Source: Pararhodonellum marinum
GTDB lineage: Bacteria > Bacteroidota > Bacteroidia > Cytophagales > Cyclobacteriaceae
Reading direction: 5' to 3'
DNA length: 64,000 bases
Assembly: GCF_015354735.1 (NCBI RefSeq)
Contig: NZ_JACEFJ010000011.1
Coordinates: 1-64,000 of the forward strand
Shown here piece after piece: positions 19,593 to 28,338 of the stretch (its first letter is position 1; each line of letters begins with the position of its first letter). The position numbers and the translations under genes are program-made. The notes beneath the pieces are model-generated. The model saw only the letters and a program-made list of their open reading frames with translations, did no database searches and was not told where the DNA came from.

Positions 19593-21050
19593 TTAATTGT
19601 AACCTGGATTGTTTTCCAACAGCTCGTTCAATTGCAATTCAGGCTGAGGCAAAGGGGCCAGAATCCTGTAATCTGAGTAAGGAACATCCTCGAAATTCCC
19701 GTGCTTGGTGATGTCCAATCCATTTCTTTTCAAATCAAAGAAACGGTGCCCTTCCAATACGAACTCCACCCGTCTTTCTTGAAGGATCTGATTGAACAAA
19801 GCATTTCCTGCCAATCCACCATCTACATTTTCCAATCCTCTTTTTGCTCTCAAGGCATTGATGTCTGCTCTAGATCCAGCTAAGTTTCCATTTCTGTATC
19901 GTGCTTCTGCTCTGATCAAAAACAATTCAGATGCTCTGATTATTGGCAGATTTTCCAAGAAATCTCCCTTAGCACCTAGCCATTTGTTACACCTGTAAAC
20001 GACTTCAGATGATCCAGTTCTTGTGGTTTCAGTCCAAATGTCTCTTCTCACATCGCCTTCTTCATACGAATCCAACAATTCATCAGAAACGGTTAAGATG
20101 AACTGAGCACTACTGAGGACATTGGTGGTCAAAGAGCTGATGGAATTGTTCACACCATCCACACCAGACCAATCCACCGCCCGAATCTCAAGCTCAAATA
20201 CAGACTCTGGGTTTGGAAATACTGAAAATCCGGCAACATAATCTTCTTCATCCATAAGTCCTGCACCTGCATCTGTAATGCCTGCAGAAGTCATTGCGGC
20301 AGTTGCCAAAGTTTCCGCTTGGTCAAATCTACCCCAATAGAGGTATACTCTAGCCAGCAAAGCCTGGGCTGCGCCTCTTGAAATCCTGTACACATTGGGA
20401 GTGGCCAAAGCCGCAGTAGGCAATAACTCGATAGCAGTCAACAAATCTGATTCAATCGTCTGATACACTTCCAGATTGGTTGCTCTTGCTCTAAAATCCG
20501 CATCTGATAGGCCCAAGGTAGGATTGGTTCGCAAAACAGCGCTTAGGTTCCAACCATTAACCTCTTGGCCAGGTTCATAGCCATAAATCCGGGCAAAATC
20601 GAAATAAAACATGGCCCTGAAGAAGCTGGCTTCCCCTTTGACCCTGTTTCTTCTTCCTACATCGGCATCTACATCATCAATCGAAGCCAATAAGATATTG
20701 GCATCATTGATACCGGCATACATGCCCCTAAAATTATTGACAGTGGAAAAATTCCACAGATTAATATGGGCTCTATCCGCATTGGCTTCCTGGCCTATGT
20801 ATCTTCCTGTATTGGCAATGATCCTAAGGTTATCCGCCATTATTTCCGGTGCAATCATCATCTGCTGTCCATAGTAATTGAAACTGATAGCCCTGTTATA
20901 TATGGAAAAGAGAAATGATTCGTACCCCTCTATGTCCGCAAAAACCACTTGGGGAGTCAAACTTTGTCTTGGCTCTGTATCCAAAAGGTCGGAACAGGAT
21001 CCAAGAAGCACAACTCCTAGTATAATTAAACTCTTAAATATATTTTTCAT
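19593..21050 (-). CDS. SusD/RagB-family nutrient-binding outer-membrane lipoprotein
   Basis: Surface lipoprotein that lids the SusC transporter and binds substrate (485 aa). Start taken at the ATG at 21050, which gives a proper lipoprotein signal with the lipobox LLGSC; the longer reading adds 39 residues overlapping susC. The family pattern is clear: SDLLDTEP after the cysteine, TPR-like helices (GEASFFRAMFYFDFARIYG, about 124-142; AAQALLARVYLYWGRFDQAE), and the late ERRVEFVLEGHRFFDLKRNG motif. Thirteen bp after susC. The cargo cannot be named; the neighbouring secreted protease hints at peptides. Confidence 0.93.
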   Translation of the reverse strand: MKNIFKSLIILGVVLLGSCSDLLDTEPRQSLTPQVVFADIEGYESFLFSIYNRAISFNYYGQQMMIAPEIMADNLRIIANTGRYIGQEANADRAHINLWNFSTVNNFRGMYAGINDANILLASIDDVDADVGRRNRVKGEASFFRAMFYFDFARIYGYEPGQEVNGWNLSAVLRTNPTLGLSDADFRARATNLEVYQTIESDLLTAIELLPTAALATPNVYRISRGAAQALLARVYLYWGRFDQAETLATAAMTSAGITDAGAGLMDEEDYVAGFSVFPNPESVFELEIRAVDWSGVDGVNNSISSLTTNVLSSAQFILTVSDELLDSYEEGDVRRDIWTETTRTGSSEVVYRCNKWLGAKGDFLENLPIIRASELFLIRAEARYRNGNLAGSRADINALRAKRGLENVDGGLAGNALFNQILQERRVEFVLEGHRFFDLKRNGLDITKHGNFEDVPYSDYRILAPLPQPELQLNELLENNPGYN

Positions 21051-21063
21051 ATCTGGCTCTTGA

Positions 21064-24045
21064 TTAGAAGTTAAGGTTAATACCAGCGGAAATCTGACGT
21101 CCATTGGGGTATACGCCATACAGAGAGTTACCGACGGCAATGGAACTGGCTTCAGGGTCAATGCCATTGAATTTGGTAAAGGTGGCTAAATTAAGCCCCT
21201 GTACGAATAAGTTGGCCTGCTGAACACCCACTTTCCTGGTCCAATCAGCTGGTAACCCGTAATTCAAAGTGACTTGCTTGAGCCTGATGTAACTTCCATC
21301 ACTCAACAACCTCGTTGAGAAAGTTTGAATAGTAGAAGTACCAGGTGCTTGAGCACCCTCAAAAGGTCTTGGAGTATTGGTAATATCCCCAGGCTGTTTC
21401 CAGTAATCCAGCTGATTTCTTAACTGGTTATCCGGTCCTGAACCTGCAATTCCTAAATTGTACAAATCTGAATTGAAGGCAAGGTTTCCATATTGGTATT
21501 GGAAAAACACCTCAAGGGACAATGGACCGTATGAAAAAGTATTGGCAAATCCGCCATAATGAGTTGGCAAAGCACTCCCGATATACCTTACAGAGGATTC
21601 ACCTACAATGTAAGTGTAGTCACCATTTTCATCAGCAAACATCTGACGACCATTGGCAGGGTTCACACCCAAAAACTCATCCATGTACCAGAAACTAACA
21701 GGTCGACCGACAATCAAAGTGTTCCCAATACGGTCCAATCCTTCATAAAGGGATGTTAGCTCATTTTGAAGAAAGGTGATGTTAAAATTGGAACTCCATT
21801 GAAATTTCCCAGCGGTAACGTTTACTGTTTGGATATCAAAATCGATCCCTTGATTCCTTACACTTCCAGCATTTCTGGTAATGGTCCCGAATCCAGCATC
21901 CAAAGGTAGCGCTGTATTAAACAACAGTTCATTAGAGTTCCTTCTCCAGAAATCAACAGTTCCTATGATCCGACCATTAAATAAGGTCCAATCCAGACCA
22001 ATGTTGAAGGTTTCTGCTTCTTCCCAAGTCAAAAGGTCATTACCAAGTTGGGTCACTCTTAATCCTCCTTGACCTAGATACTGACCTCCAGCTCCTACCA
22101 AAGACCTTGATGCGAAGTTCTCTATCTCCGAGTTTCCTGTAATACCATAAGATGCCCTTATTCTCAGGTTATCCAACCAAGTTACATCATTAAGGAATTG
22201 CTCTGAAGTCAACCTCCATCCTACAGACACTGCCCCAAATGTTCCCCATCTATTTTGTTCTCCAAACCTGGAGTGTCCATCCCTTCTCAAAATAACTTCT
22301 CCAGTATATCGGTCGTCATAATCATACTTGGCTTGGCCAAAAAAGCCAGCTCTTTTGTATTCAGTAAAGAAACCTGTCACCGCAAAAGGAACGGCAGCAT
22401 TTTGCAGGTACCTTAAAGTAGGGTTTGGAAACCCTCGGCCAGTCGCACTATTGGTTTCGCTTGTCGTACCTTTGTATTCAAAACCTAAAATACCGCTGAC
22501 ATTATGAACATCTCCGAATTTCTTGTTGAAATTGAAGTTTTGGTTGGTATTGAAGTTGAAATTTCTTCTGTCCGTGTAAGAGGCAGATCCGCCATAAGAT
22601 GAAAATGCCGGAATGGTTGCAGGTCTGTGGTTTTCATCCCTATTATCAGAAAAATCAAGTCCCGCATAAGCTGTAAAACTTAACCATGGAGTAAATTGAT
22701 AATTCAACTGCATATTTGAGATGGATTGAAAAGTAATTCCACGTCTCAATTCCTCATTGACGCCTTGAACAATATTGTATCCAAACAAATGAGCGGAAGG
22801 ATAGGGAGCAAAGGCACCATCCTCAGTGAATATAGGGACATTTGGTCTTGCCGAAAATCCAGCCACAAAAGGCCCGTTTACAAAGTTACCCCTATCAATT
22901 GAACCAAAAGTGTTTTGATAAGCCAAGGATATGTTGGCATTGATGGTCAGTTTCCTGTTTGGCCTGTGTGTAAGGTTTAACCTCGCTGTAGCCCTTTGAT
23001 AATCTGACATGATCACCTGTCCTTCTTGGTTGGTGTAAGAACCAGAAAGGAAAAAGGTGGTTTTATCATCTCCGCCCTGAATAGAAAGATCATAGACACT
23101 AAGCCTAGCGTCTCTAAACAAAGCATCCACCCAACTATTGTTGAAGAGGTTGGGATCATTCGGGTCTCCGAAGATAGCAGCTGCTCCAGCTGCTGTTCCA
23201 CCGGCATTCACAATAGCATCACGTTTGATGCCCGCCAATTCCCTGGAATCCATGACATCATACAGGTTCAAAGGTTGAACGATACCTTCCTGAACGGATA
23301 GCCTAACTTTGGTAGCACCCTTCGTACCTCTTTTTGTAGTCACCAATACCACTCCATTGGCAGCTTGAGCACCATAGATCGCGGCTGCAGCAGCATCTTT
23401 CAGCACCTCAATAGATTCAATATCATTGGGATTGACAGATCCTAATGCATTTTGGGAACCTTGCGTGGATAATCCACCTGAGGGTACTTGCACACCATCA
23501 ATAATGTACAAGGGATCATTGCCTGCATTGATAGAACCAACCCCTCTGATCCTGACATTAAGTGTACCGCCTGGTTGGCCGCTTGTGGAAGTAACTTGTA
23601 CACCGGCAATACGTCCCTGCATGGCTCTATCAAACGTCTGCATGGGTAAATCCTGAAAAATCTCCCCTTTCACAGAAGAAATGGCTCCAGTAATCTCTCT
23701 CTTGGACTGATCACCGTAAGAAGTGATCACAAATTCGGACAAAGACTGAACATCTGAGTCCATGGTCACATTGACAGTCGATCTGTTGCCTATGTTCACC
23801 TCTTGGGAACGAAGTCCCACAAAAGTAAAACTCAGTACATTGCTTCCCTCCGGGACATTGATGGAATAATTTCCATCCATATCGGTAGCAGTGCCCACGG
23901 TGGTTCCTCTTACGAGTACCGTAACACCCGGAACAGGCATATCATCCTCCGATGAAATAACCTTTCCGGTAATTACCCGTCCCTGCGCAAATGCCGAAAC
24001 ACCTACGAAAAGAAGCATAATTCCTAGTAGTAAAACTTTCCTCAT
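21064..24045 (-). CDS. SusC/RagA-family TonB-linked outer-membrane transporter
   Basis: TonB-dependent barrel that imports large nutrients with SusD (993 aa). In order: signal peptide (about 1-20), a carboxypeptidase-regulatory-like domain (GKVISSEDDMPVPGVTVLVRG, about 24-100), a plug domain starting near SEFVITSYGDQ with LYIIDGVQVPSGG and IESIEVLKDAAAAAIYG (SusC signatures), then the barrel, ending ISAGINLNF. There is no N-terminal anti-sigma-interaction (STN) domain, so it is probably not controlled by an ECF sigma/anti-sigma pair; none is encoded nearby. First gene of the SusC-SusD-lipoprotein operon, preceded by a 560-bp very AT-rich leader. Confidence 0.95.
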   Translation of the reverse strand: MRKVLLLGIMLLFVGVSAFAQGRVITGKVISSEDDMPVPGVTVLVRGTTVGTATDMDGNYSINVPEGSNVLSFTFVGLRSQEVNIGNRSTVNVTMDSDVQSLSEFVITSYGDQSKREITGAISSVKGEIFQDLPMQTFDRAMQGRIAGVQVTSTSGQPGGTLNVRIRGVGSINAGNDPLYIIDGVQVPSGGLSTQGSQNALGSVNPNDIESIEVLKDAAAAAIYGAQAANGVVLVTTKRGTKGATKVRLSVQEGIVQPLNLYDVMDSRELAGIKRDAIVNAGGTAAGAAAIFGDPNDPNLFNNSWVDALFRDARLSVYDLSIQGGDDKTTFFLSGSYTNQEGQVIMSDYQRATARLNLTHRPNRKLTINANISLAYQNTFGSIDRGNFVNGPFVAGFSARPNVPIFTEDGAFAPYPSAHLFGYNIVQGVNEELRRGITFQSISNMQLNYQFTPWLSFTAYAGLDFSDNRDENHRPATIPAFSSYGGSASYTDRRNFNFNTNQNFNFNKKFGDVHNVSGILGFEYKGTTSETNSATGRGFPNPTLRYLQNAAVPFAVTGFFTEYKRAGFFGQAKYDYDDRYTGEVILRRDGHSRFGEQNRWGTFGAVSVGWRLTSEQFLNDVTWLDNLRIRASYGITGNSEIENFASRSLVGAGGQYLGQGGLRVTQLGNDLLTWEEAETFNIGLDWTLFNGRIIGTVDFWRRNSNELLFNTALPLDAGFGTITRNAGSVRNQGIDFDIQTVNVTAGKFQWSSNFNITFLQNELTSLYEGLDRIGNTLIVGRPVSFWYMDEFLGVNPANGRQMFADENGDYTYIVGESSVRYIGSALPTHYGGFANTFSYGPLSLEVFFQYQYGNLAFNSDLYNLGIAGSGPDNQLRNQLDYWKQPGDITNTPRPFEGAQAPGTSTIQTFSTRLLSDGSYIRLKQVTLNYGLPADWTRKVGVQQANLFVQGLNLATFTKFNGIDPEASSIAVGNSLYGVYPNGRQISAGINLNF

Positions 24046-24605
24046 ATTAATTTATTTTAGTTTAACGATTACCAATTTTATCCATTCTCTTCTTAAAATC
24101 CAATACCATTTAAAAAATTAATATAATGTTCGATTTAAATTAATAAAATAGGTATAAGGTAATTCTAAAATAATCCAAACTTTATTATTAATATAGTTAT
24201 TTTTAAAAAATTAGGTGTAATTTTTTATCATCTGATGTCATGTTAACAAAATATTATTCTTATTTTAATTTTATTTAACCTTAAAAACATCATTTCATTC
24301 CAAATTATACATTTCCAATATTTTTAATAAGTATTTTAATGTATTATAATGTATAAAAATTTTACAAAAACCATTTTATACCAAAAAATTTGCATTTAAT
24401 GCATAATTAATAAGTTATAAATGATTTTGAAACTATTGTCATAAGTTACTGACTCCCAGTAAAATAGTTTAATCAATCTTGAAGTTCATAAAATCACATC
24501 CCAAGATTGAAAATGATGTTTTTTAAAAAAAATCAAAAATAAAGACAATTTAAAATAAAAAAAGATATAACTATCATTCGGAAATTGAATGGTTTTTAAT
24601 ATTTT
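24046..24605. other. 560-bp very AT-rich intergenic region upstream of susC
   Basis: No gene. Far more AT-rich than its surroundings, with many short A and T runs. It carries the susC leader on one side and the end of the OmpA-family gene on the other. I found no full TTG-N19-TAnnTTTG match, no hairpin terminator and no tandem repeat. It may hold the operon promoter and binding sites for a regulator encoded elsewhere. Confidence 0.5.
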
Positions 24606-26528
24606 CTATTGAATTACAATTTCAATTCTTCGATTCTTGGCCCTGTTTTCTGGGGTTTCATTAGGTAAAATCGGTTGTTTGTCCCCCATACCTTTGACTT
24701 CGATCCGAACCGAATCAATTTTCTCTCCCAATAAAAATTCTTTTACGCTTTGGGCACGCAAATAACTGAGCTGTTGGTTGTACTCTTCTTTTCCTACGTT
24801 ATCGGTATGGCCTACGATCTGTATACTGACCTGGGGATTTTCTTTCAAAAACTTATTCAGTCTGCTCAGAGAACTGAAGGATTCAGGCTTTAAATCATGC
24901 TTATCAAAATCAAAAAAGATGTTTTCGAATAAAAACAGTTCTCCTGCCGCAATTGGAACCAAAGAGATCTCCATATTTTTCTGATCTTTTAATCCATCCC
25001 CTTCTACATTGTAAATCCTGGGAAGAAATCCCTGTTTTTCCACATACAGGCCTGAAAAGGTTTCGTCAGGGTACAACATCAAAAACTCTCCGTTTTCGCC
25101 ATCTGATTTGAATTGATACAGGGTACTGTCATTGTCCAAACTCACCAAGGATAGCGTTGCATTGATAGGCTGACCTGTTTTCTTATCCAAGACCTTCCCT
25201 TCCGTCACCACCAACTTATTTCCCAAATCTATTTCTTGGGGAAATGGGAAACGGTACATGAAAGAACTGTCCACTTTGCCTGCGAGATAGGTGTTTTCTG
25301 TATAATAAGCATAATCTCTCTGGGCTGTGATGAATAAGGCCAATTGATCCCGGTGATCATTGATGGGATACCCCATGTTCGCAGGTTTTCCAAAAAATCC
25401 ATTTTCCACCTTGGTATAAAAAATATCCATCCCTCCAAAACCCATATGACCGTCTGAAGCAAAAAACAGCAATTCATTATTGAAATAAATGAAAGGTGAT
25501 ACTTCATCCTTAGCGGTGTTAACGGATGGTCCTAGATTTTCGGCTTCCGACCACTTTCCGTCCGCCATTCGACGGGTATACCAAATATCATTGCCACCGA
25601 AACCTCCCCGTCTGTTGCTGGAGAAAAACAACATGCTGCCATCTGCCGAAAGCGAAGGTTGCGAATCCCAAAATCGGGAATTGACGTTTTTACCCATATT
25701 GATGGGTCTTTGCCATTGGTTGTTTTCCTTGTAAGCAACATATAGGTCGCAGCTTCCATAGGAATCAGGTGCATCACAGGAAGTGAAAATCAAAATATTG
25801 CCGTCTGCTGAAATGGTACAGGTCCCCTCGTTGTAGTGGGTATTGATGGTTCTGGAAATCGGCTCGGGTACGGACCATTGACCATCGTCCAAGTAAGCCA
25901 CAAAAATATCTTCATGATCAAAGTTATTCAGGCCATCCCTTTTGGTAAACAGAATTTTTCGACTATCTGCTGTTAAAACCGGAAAATACTGTAACCTGAA
26001 ATTGTTCAATGGCTCGGGTAGCCGCTGCTTATCTATGGTCAATGTATTCTCTAAGGACTTTTCTATAAAAATTATCTGGTTTTTAACCTGCTCATAATAG
26101 GGGCTTTGCTTGAATGTCGGGCCCAATAATGGATCTAAAACCTTAAACTCAGCGATGGCTTCTTCAAATTTTCCGGATTTTAAATAAATATTCAACTGAA
26201 GCCATCCAAAATCAGACTGATACTCTTCTTGGTTTTTATTGACTCTAGGAATCCTGCTAACCCCTCTTTCAGCTACCTGAAGTGCTCCAACAAAATCCCC
26301 CTTCGTCAAAAGCACCTGACCCCAGGTTAAGTACGCTTCCAAAAAATCCACACTTCTGTCAGTTGCCGCTTTAAATTTGGCAATGGCTTCATCTGTCCTT
26401 CTTTGAGAAAGGAGTTCTTCACCTTCTTTGTACAACTTGATCGCCCGACCATCAATGATGGCGTACTCCTGGGCGAATGCGGTTATTTGGGTGAGAAGCA
26501 GGCAAATGATCAGAATACTTCGCTTCAT
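24606..26528 (-). CDS. OmpA-family protein with TPR, beta-propeller and CRD domains (PorE-like architecture)
   Basis: Secreted, periplasm-facing outer-membrane protein (640 aa). Signal peptide about 1-19 (ITAFAQ); TPR-like helices about 20-150; PD40/WD40-type propeller blades about 190-400 (repeated ISADGNILIFTS, SADGSMLFFSS-like units); a carboxypeptidase-regulatory-like domain about 440-510 (GKVLDKKTGQPINATLSLV); and an OmpA peptidoglycan-binding domain about 530-640 (FDFDKHDLKPES, VGHTDNVGKEEYNQQLS). This domain order is that of the type IX component PorE, but PorE is a lipoprotein and no lipobox is seen here; Bacteroidota carry several paralogues, so the role is uncertain. Four bp after queE. 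Confidence 0.85.
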   Translation of the reverse strand: MKRSILIICLLLTQITAFAQEYAIIDGRAIKLYKEGEELLSQRRTDEAIAKFKAATDRSVDFLEAYLTWGQVLLTKGDFVGALQVAERGVSRIPRVNKNQEEYQSDFGWLQLNIYLKSGKFEEAIAEFKVLDPLLGPTFKQSPYYEQVKNQIIFIEKSLENTLTIDKQRLPEPLNNFRLQYFPVLTADSRKILFTKRDGLNNFDHEDIFVAYLDDGQWSVPEPISRTINTHYNEGTCTISADGNILIFTSCDAPDSYGSCDLYVAYKENNQWQRPINMGKNVNSRFWDSQPSLSADGSMLFFSSNRRGGFGGNDIWYTRRMADGKWSEAENLGPSVNTAKDEVSPFIYFNNELLFFASDGHMGFGGMDIFYTKVENGFFGKPANMGYPINDHRDQLALFITAQRDYAYYTENTYLAGKVDSSFMYRFPFPQEIDLGNKLVVTEGKVLDKKTGQPINATLSLVSLDNDSTLYQFKSDGENGEFLMLYPDETFSGLYVEKQGFLPRIYNVEGDGLKDQKNMEISLVPIAAGELFLFENIFFDFDKHDLKPESFSSLSRLNKFLKENPQVSIQIVGHTDNVGKEEYNQQLSYLRAQSVKEFLLGEKIDSVRIEVKGMGDKQPILPNETPENRAKNRRIEIVIQ

Positions 26529-26532
26529 TCAT

Positions 26533-27162
26533 TTAAGGAATATCCATAAATTTATGAGTTTGTAGCGAAATATTCCAATTTGGACGATTTTTTACAAATT
26601 CAACGATGCTTTTTAAGTGTTGATCTGCCTTGCTCCACTCCGGCTGTAACAATAACTTACAGTCTGAGCGGACCTGAGCAGCATGATTCAAGGCAAATTC
26701 AAAATCGCTTTTGTGAAAAATCACTACTTTGAGCTCATCCGCTTTTTTAAAAATATCAGGATGTGGTTTTTTGAATTTCTTTGGAGAAAAACATACCCAA
26801 TCGAAATGACCTGAAAAAGGATGGGCTCCAGAGGTCTCCAGATTAATGACAAAACCAGCTTCCTTCAGTTTTTTTGTCAGGGGCCCCAATTCATACATCA
26901 AGGGTTCTCCACCTGTGATCACCACCAATCGAGATGGATAAACCAAGGCAGCTTCCACAATCTCATCAACAGGCAAAACAGGCCATTTGGCCGCTTCCCA
27001 GCTTTCTTTCACATCGCACCAAACACAACCGACGTCACAGCCCCCTAGCCGAATAAAATAGGCTGGATGACCTGTAAAACTCCCTTCTCCCTGTATGGTA
27101 TAAAAGGCTTCCATGACGGGTAACATGGTCCCTTGGGCAATCGCTTCTTTCAGTTCTTTCAT
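26533..27162 (-). CDS. queE: 7-carboxy-7-deazaguanine synthase (radical SAM)
   Basis: Radical SAM enzyme converting 6-carboxy-tetrahydropterin to 7-carboxy-7-deazaguanine, the committed step to preQ0/queuosine (209 aa). The 4Fe-4S cysteines form a C-x3-C-x2-C motif, CDVGCVWC (about 43-50), followed by TGGEPLMY for SAM binding and the family start FYTIQGEGSFTGHPAYFIR. ATG start, immediately after a candidate preQ1-I riboswitch that would give product feedback. Its substrate is made by the QueD-like enzyme encoded 12 kb away. The OmpA-family gene follows after 4 bp, an odd operon partner. Confidence 0.95.
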   Translation of the reverse strand: MKELKEAIAQGTMLPVMEAFYTIQGEGSFTGHPAYFIRLGGCDVGCVWCDVKESWEAAKWPVLPVDEIVEAALVYPSRLVVITGGEPLMYELGPLTKKLKEAGFVINLETSGAHPFSGHFDWVCFSPKKFKKPHPDIFKKADELKVVIFHKSDFEFALNHAAQVRSDCKLLLQPEWSKADQHLKSIVEFVKNRPNWNISLQTHKFMDIP

Positions 27163-27194
27163 AATTTTTGTTAGAGCGGGTTATCGAACCGCTA
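27163..27194 (-). ncRNA. Candidate preQ1-I riboswitch in the queE leader
   Basis: Minus strand from 27193: stem AGCGG, 9-nt loop TTCGATAAC, stem CCGCT, then the A-rich tail CTAACAAAAATT directly before the ATG. This closely follows the preQ1-I layout (short stem, a loop ending in AAC, then a TAACAAAA tail that folds back as a pseudoknot). A possible pseudoknot pairs loop TTC with GAA just inside the start of queE. Recognition is by eye from known class I examples; position before queE strongly supports it. Control would be of translation, since no terminator is present. Confidence 0.65.
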
Positions 27195-27206
27195 ATGAAT
27201 GGGACG

Positions 27207-27236
27207 CAAAGGTAGTCAATTCTCGAGAGGAGAAAA
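27207..27236 (-). promoter_or_regulatory. queE: Promoter of queE
   Basis: Minus-strand TACCTTTG (27207-27214) is a perfect -7 element; at the -33 position there is TTT instead of TTG. The predicted start lies a few bases downstream, so the leader is about 40-45 nt and consists almost wholly of the candidate riboswitch. Confidence 0.6.
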
Positions 27237-27249
27237 AACCCTCCCTTTA

Positions 27250-28137
27250 CTATGGCCTGTAAACCTGTTGCTCTGCCGCTAATAGGGTATTGTAAAGCAA
27301 TGAGGCGATTGTCATAGGCCCCACCCCACCCGGAACCGGCGTGATGGCTGAACATTTGGGTGCAACCTCATCAAACAGAACATCACCTACCAGTTTGAAT
27401 CCGCTTTTTTTACTTGCATCGGGAACCCTATGGATGCCCACATCAATGACCACCGCACCTTCTTTGACCATATCCGCCGTGACAAACCCTGGCTTACCCA
27501 AAGCCACAATCAGAATGTCGGCGGTTTTGGCTATAGATGCCAGATCTTTTGTCCTGCTGTGGGTTAGGGTCACCGTTGCATTGCCTGGATCAGTATTTCT
27601 GGCCATCAGGATACTCATCGGTGAGCCCACAATATGGCTTCTGCCAATCACCACACAGTGCTTGCCTGAGGTGGGGATCTGATACCTTTTGAGCAATTCC
27701 ATGATCCCAAAAGGAGTGGCCGATACGTAGGTGGGCCAGTTGAGTGCCATTCTACCCACATTGGTAGGGGTAAATCCATCTACATCCTTCTCCGGTTTGA
27801 TCAGATTGGTGACCTTTTCTACCGAAATGTGCTTTGGCAAGGGCAATTGTACGATCAAGCCGTCTATTTCAGGGTTGGCATTGATGTCCTCTACGACACG
27901 CAGTAATTCTTCTTCAGTAACATCCGCATCCATCCTGACCAGGGTAGACTCAAATCCGACTTGCTCACAGGATTTCACCTTAGCCCCGACATAAGTCTGA
28001 CTGGCACCGTCGTTTCCAACAAGTATTGCCGCCAAATGAGGGATTTTTCCTCCTTCTCTTTTGATTTTGGCTACCCTTGCTGCGATTTCGGATTTGATTT
28101 CTTCTGAAGTTTTTTTACCGTTTATGGTCGTGAACAT
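27250..28137 (-). CDS. folD: Methylenetetrahydrofolate dehydrogenase/cyclohydrolase
   Basis: Bifunctional enzyme interconverting 5,10-methylene-, methenyl- and 10-formyl-tetrahydrofolate with NADP; cytoplasmic (295 aa). Signatures: [14 protein letters not shown] (about 50-63, with the catalytic Lys), [13 protein letters not shown] (about 97-109), [14 protein letters not shown] in the NADP-binding fold (about 165-178) and [18 protein letters not shown] near the C-terminus. ATG start at 28137. An array of 7-base repeats begins only about 11 bp upstream of the start codon, so the usual leader seems displaced and transcription must pass through or start within the array. Confidence 0.96.
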   Translation of the reverse strand: MFTTINGKKTSEEIKSEIAARVAKIKREGGKIPHLAAILVGNDGASQTYVGAKVKSCEQVGFESTLVRMDADVTEEELLRVVEDINANPEIDGLIVQLPLPKHISVEKVTNLIKPEKDVDGFTPTNVGRMALNWPTYVSATPFGIMELLKRYQIPTSGKHCVVIGRSHIVGSPMSILMARNTDPGNATVTLTHSRTKDLASIAKTADILIVALGKPGFVTADMVKEGAVVIDVGIHRVPDASKKSGFKLVGDVLFDEVAPKCSAITPVPGGVGPMTIASLLYNTLLAAEQQVYRP

Positions 28138-28148
28138 TGTTGTTGGAT

Positions 28149-28325
28149 TTACGAGTTACGAGTTTGGGATTTGGGATTTACGAGTTACGAGTTACGAGTT
28201 ACGAATTACGAGTTTGGGATTTGGGATTTACGAGTTACGAGTTACGAATTACGAGTTACGAGTTACGAATTACGAGTTACGAGTTACGAGTTACGAATTA
28301 CGAATTACGAGTTTGGGATTTGGGA
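28149..28325 (+). repeat. Hierarchical array of 7-base repeats between folD and a four-helix-bundle gene
   Basis: Nineteen heptamers TTACGAG or TTACGAA in three blocks of 2 (28149-28162), 5 (28178-28212) and 12 (28228-28311). Each block is closed by the identical 14-mer TTTGGGATTTGGGA (28163-28176, 28213-28226, 28312-28325), and blocks two and three are each preceded by one extra T. All three plus-strand frames stay open through it, giving false ORFs; the minus strand has a stop in every frame each 21 bp. It begins 11 bp from the folD start and ends 13 bp from the stop of the neighbouring gene. Confidence 0.92.
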
Positions 28326-28338
28326 AAGGATTATAGAT

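Noticed and set aside
28149-28325. Possible CRISPR array
   Set aside because: Units are 7 bp and contiguous, without unique spacers, and there are no cas genes.
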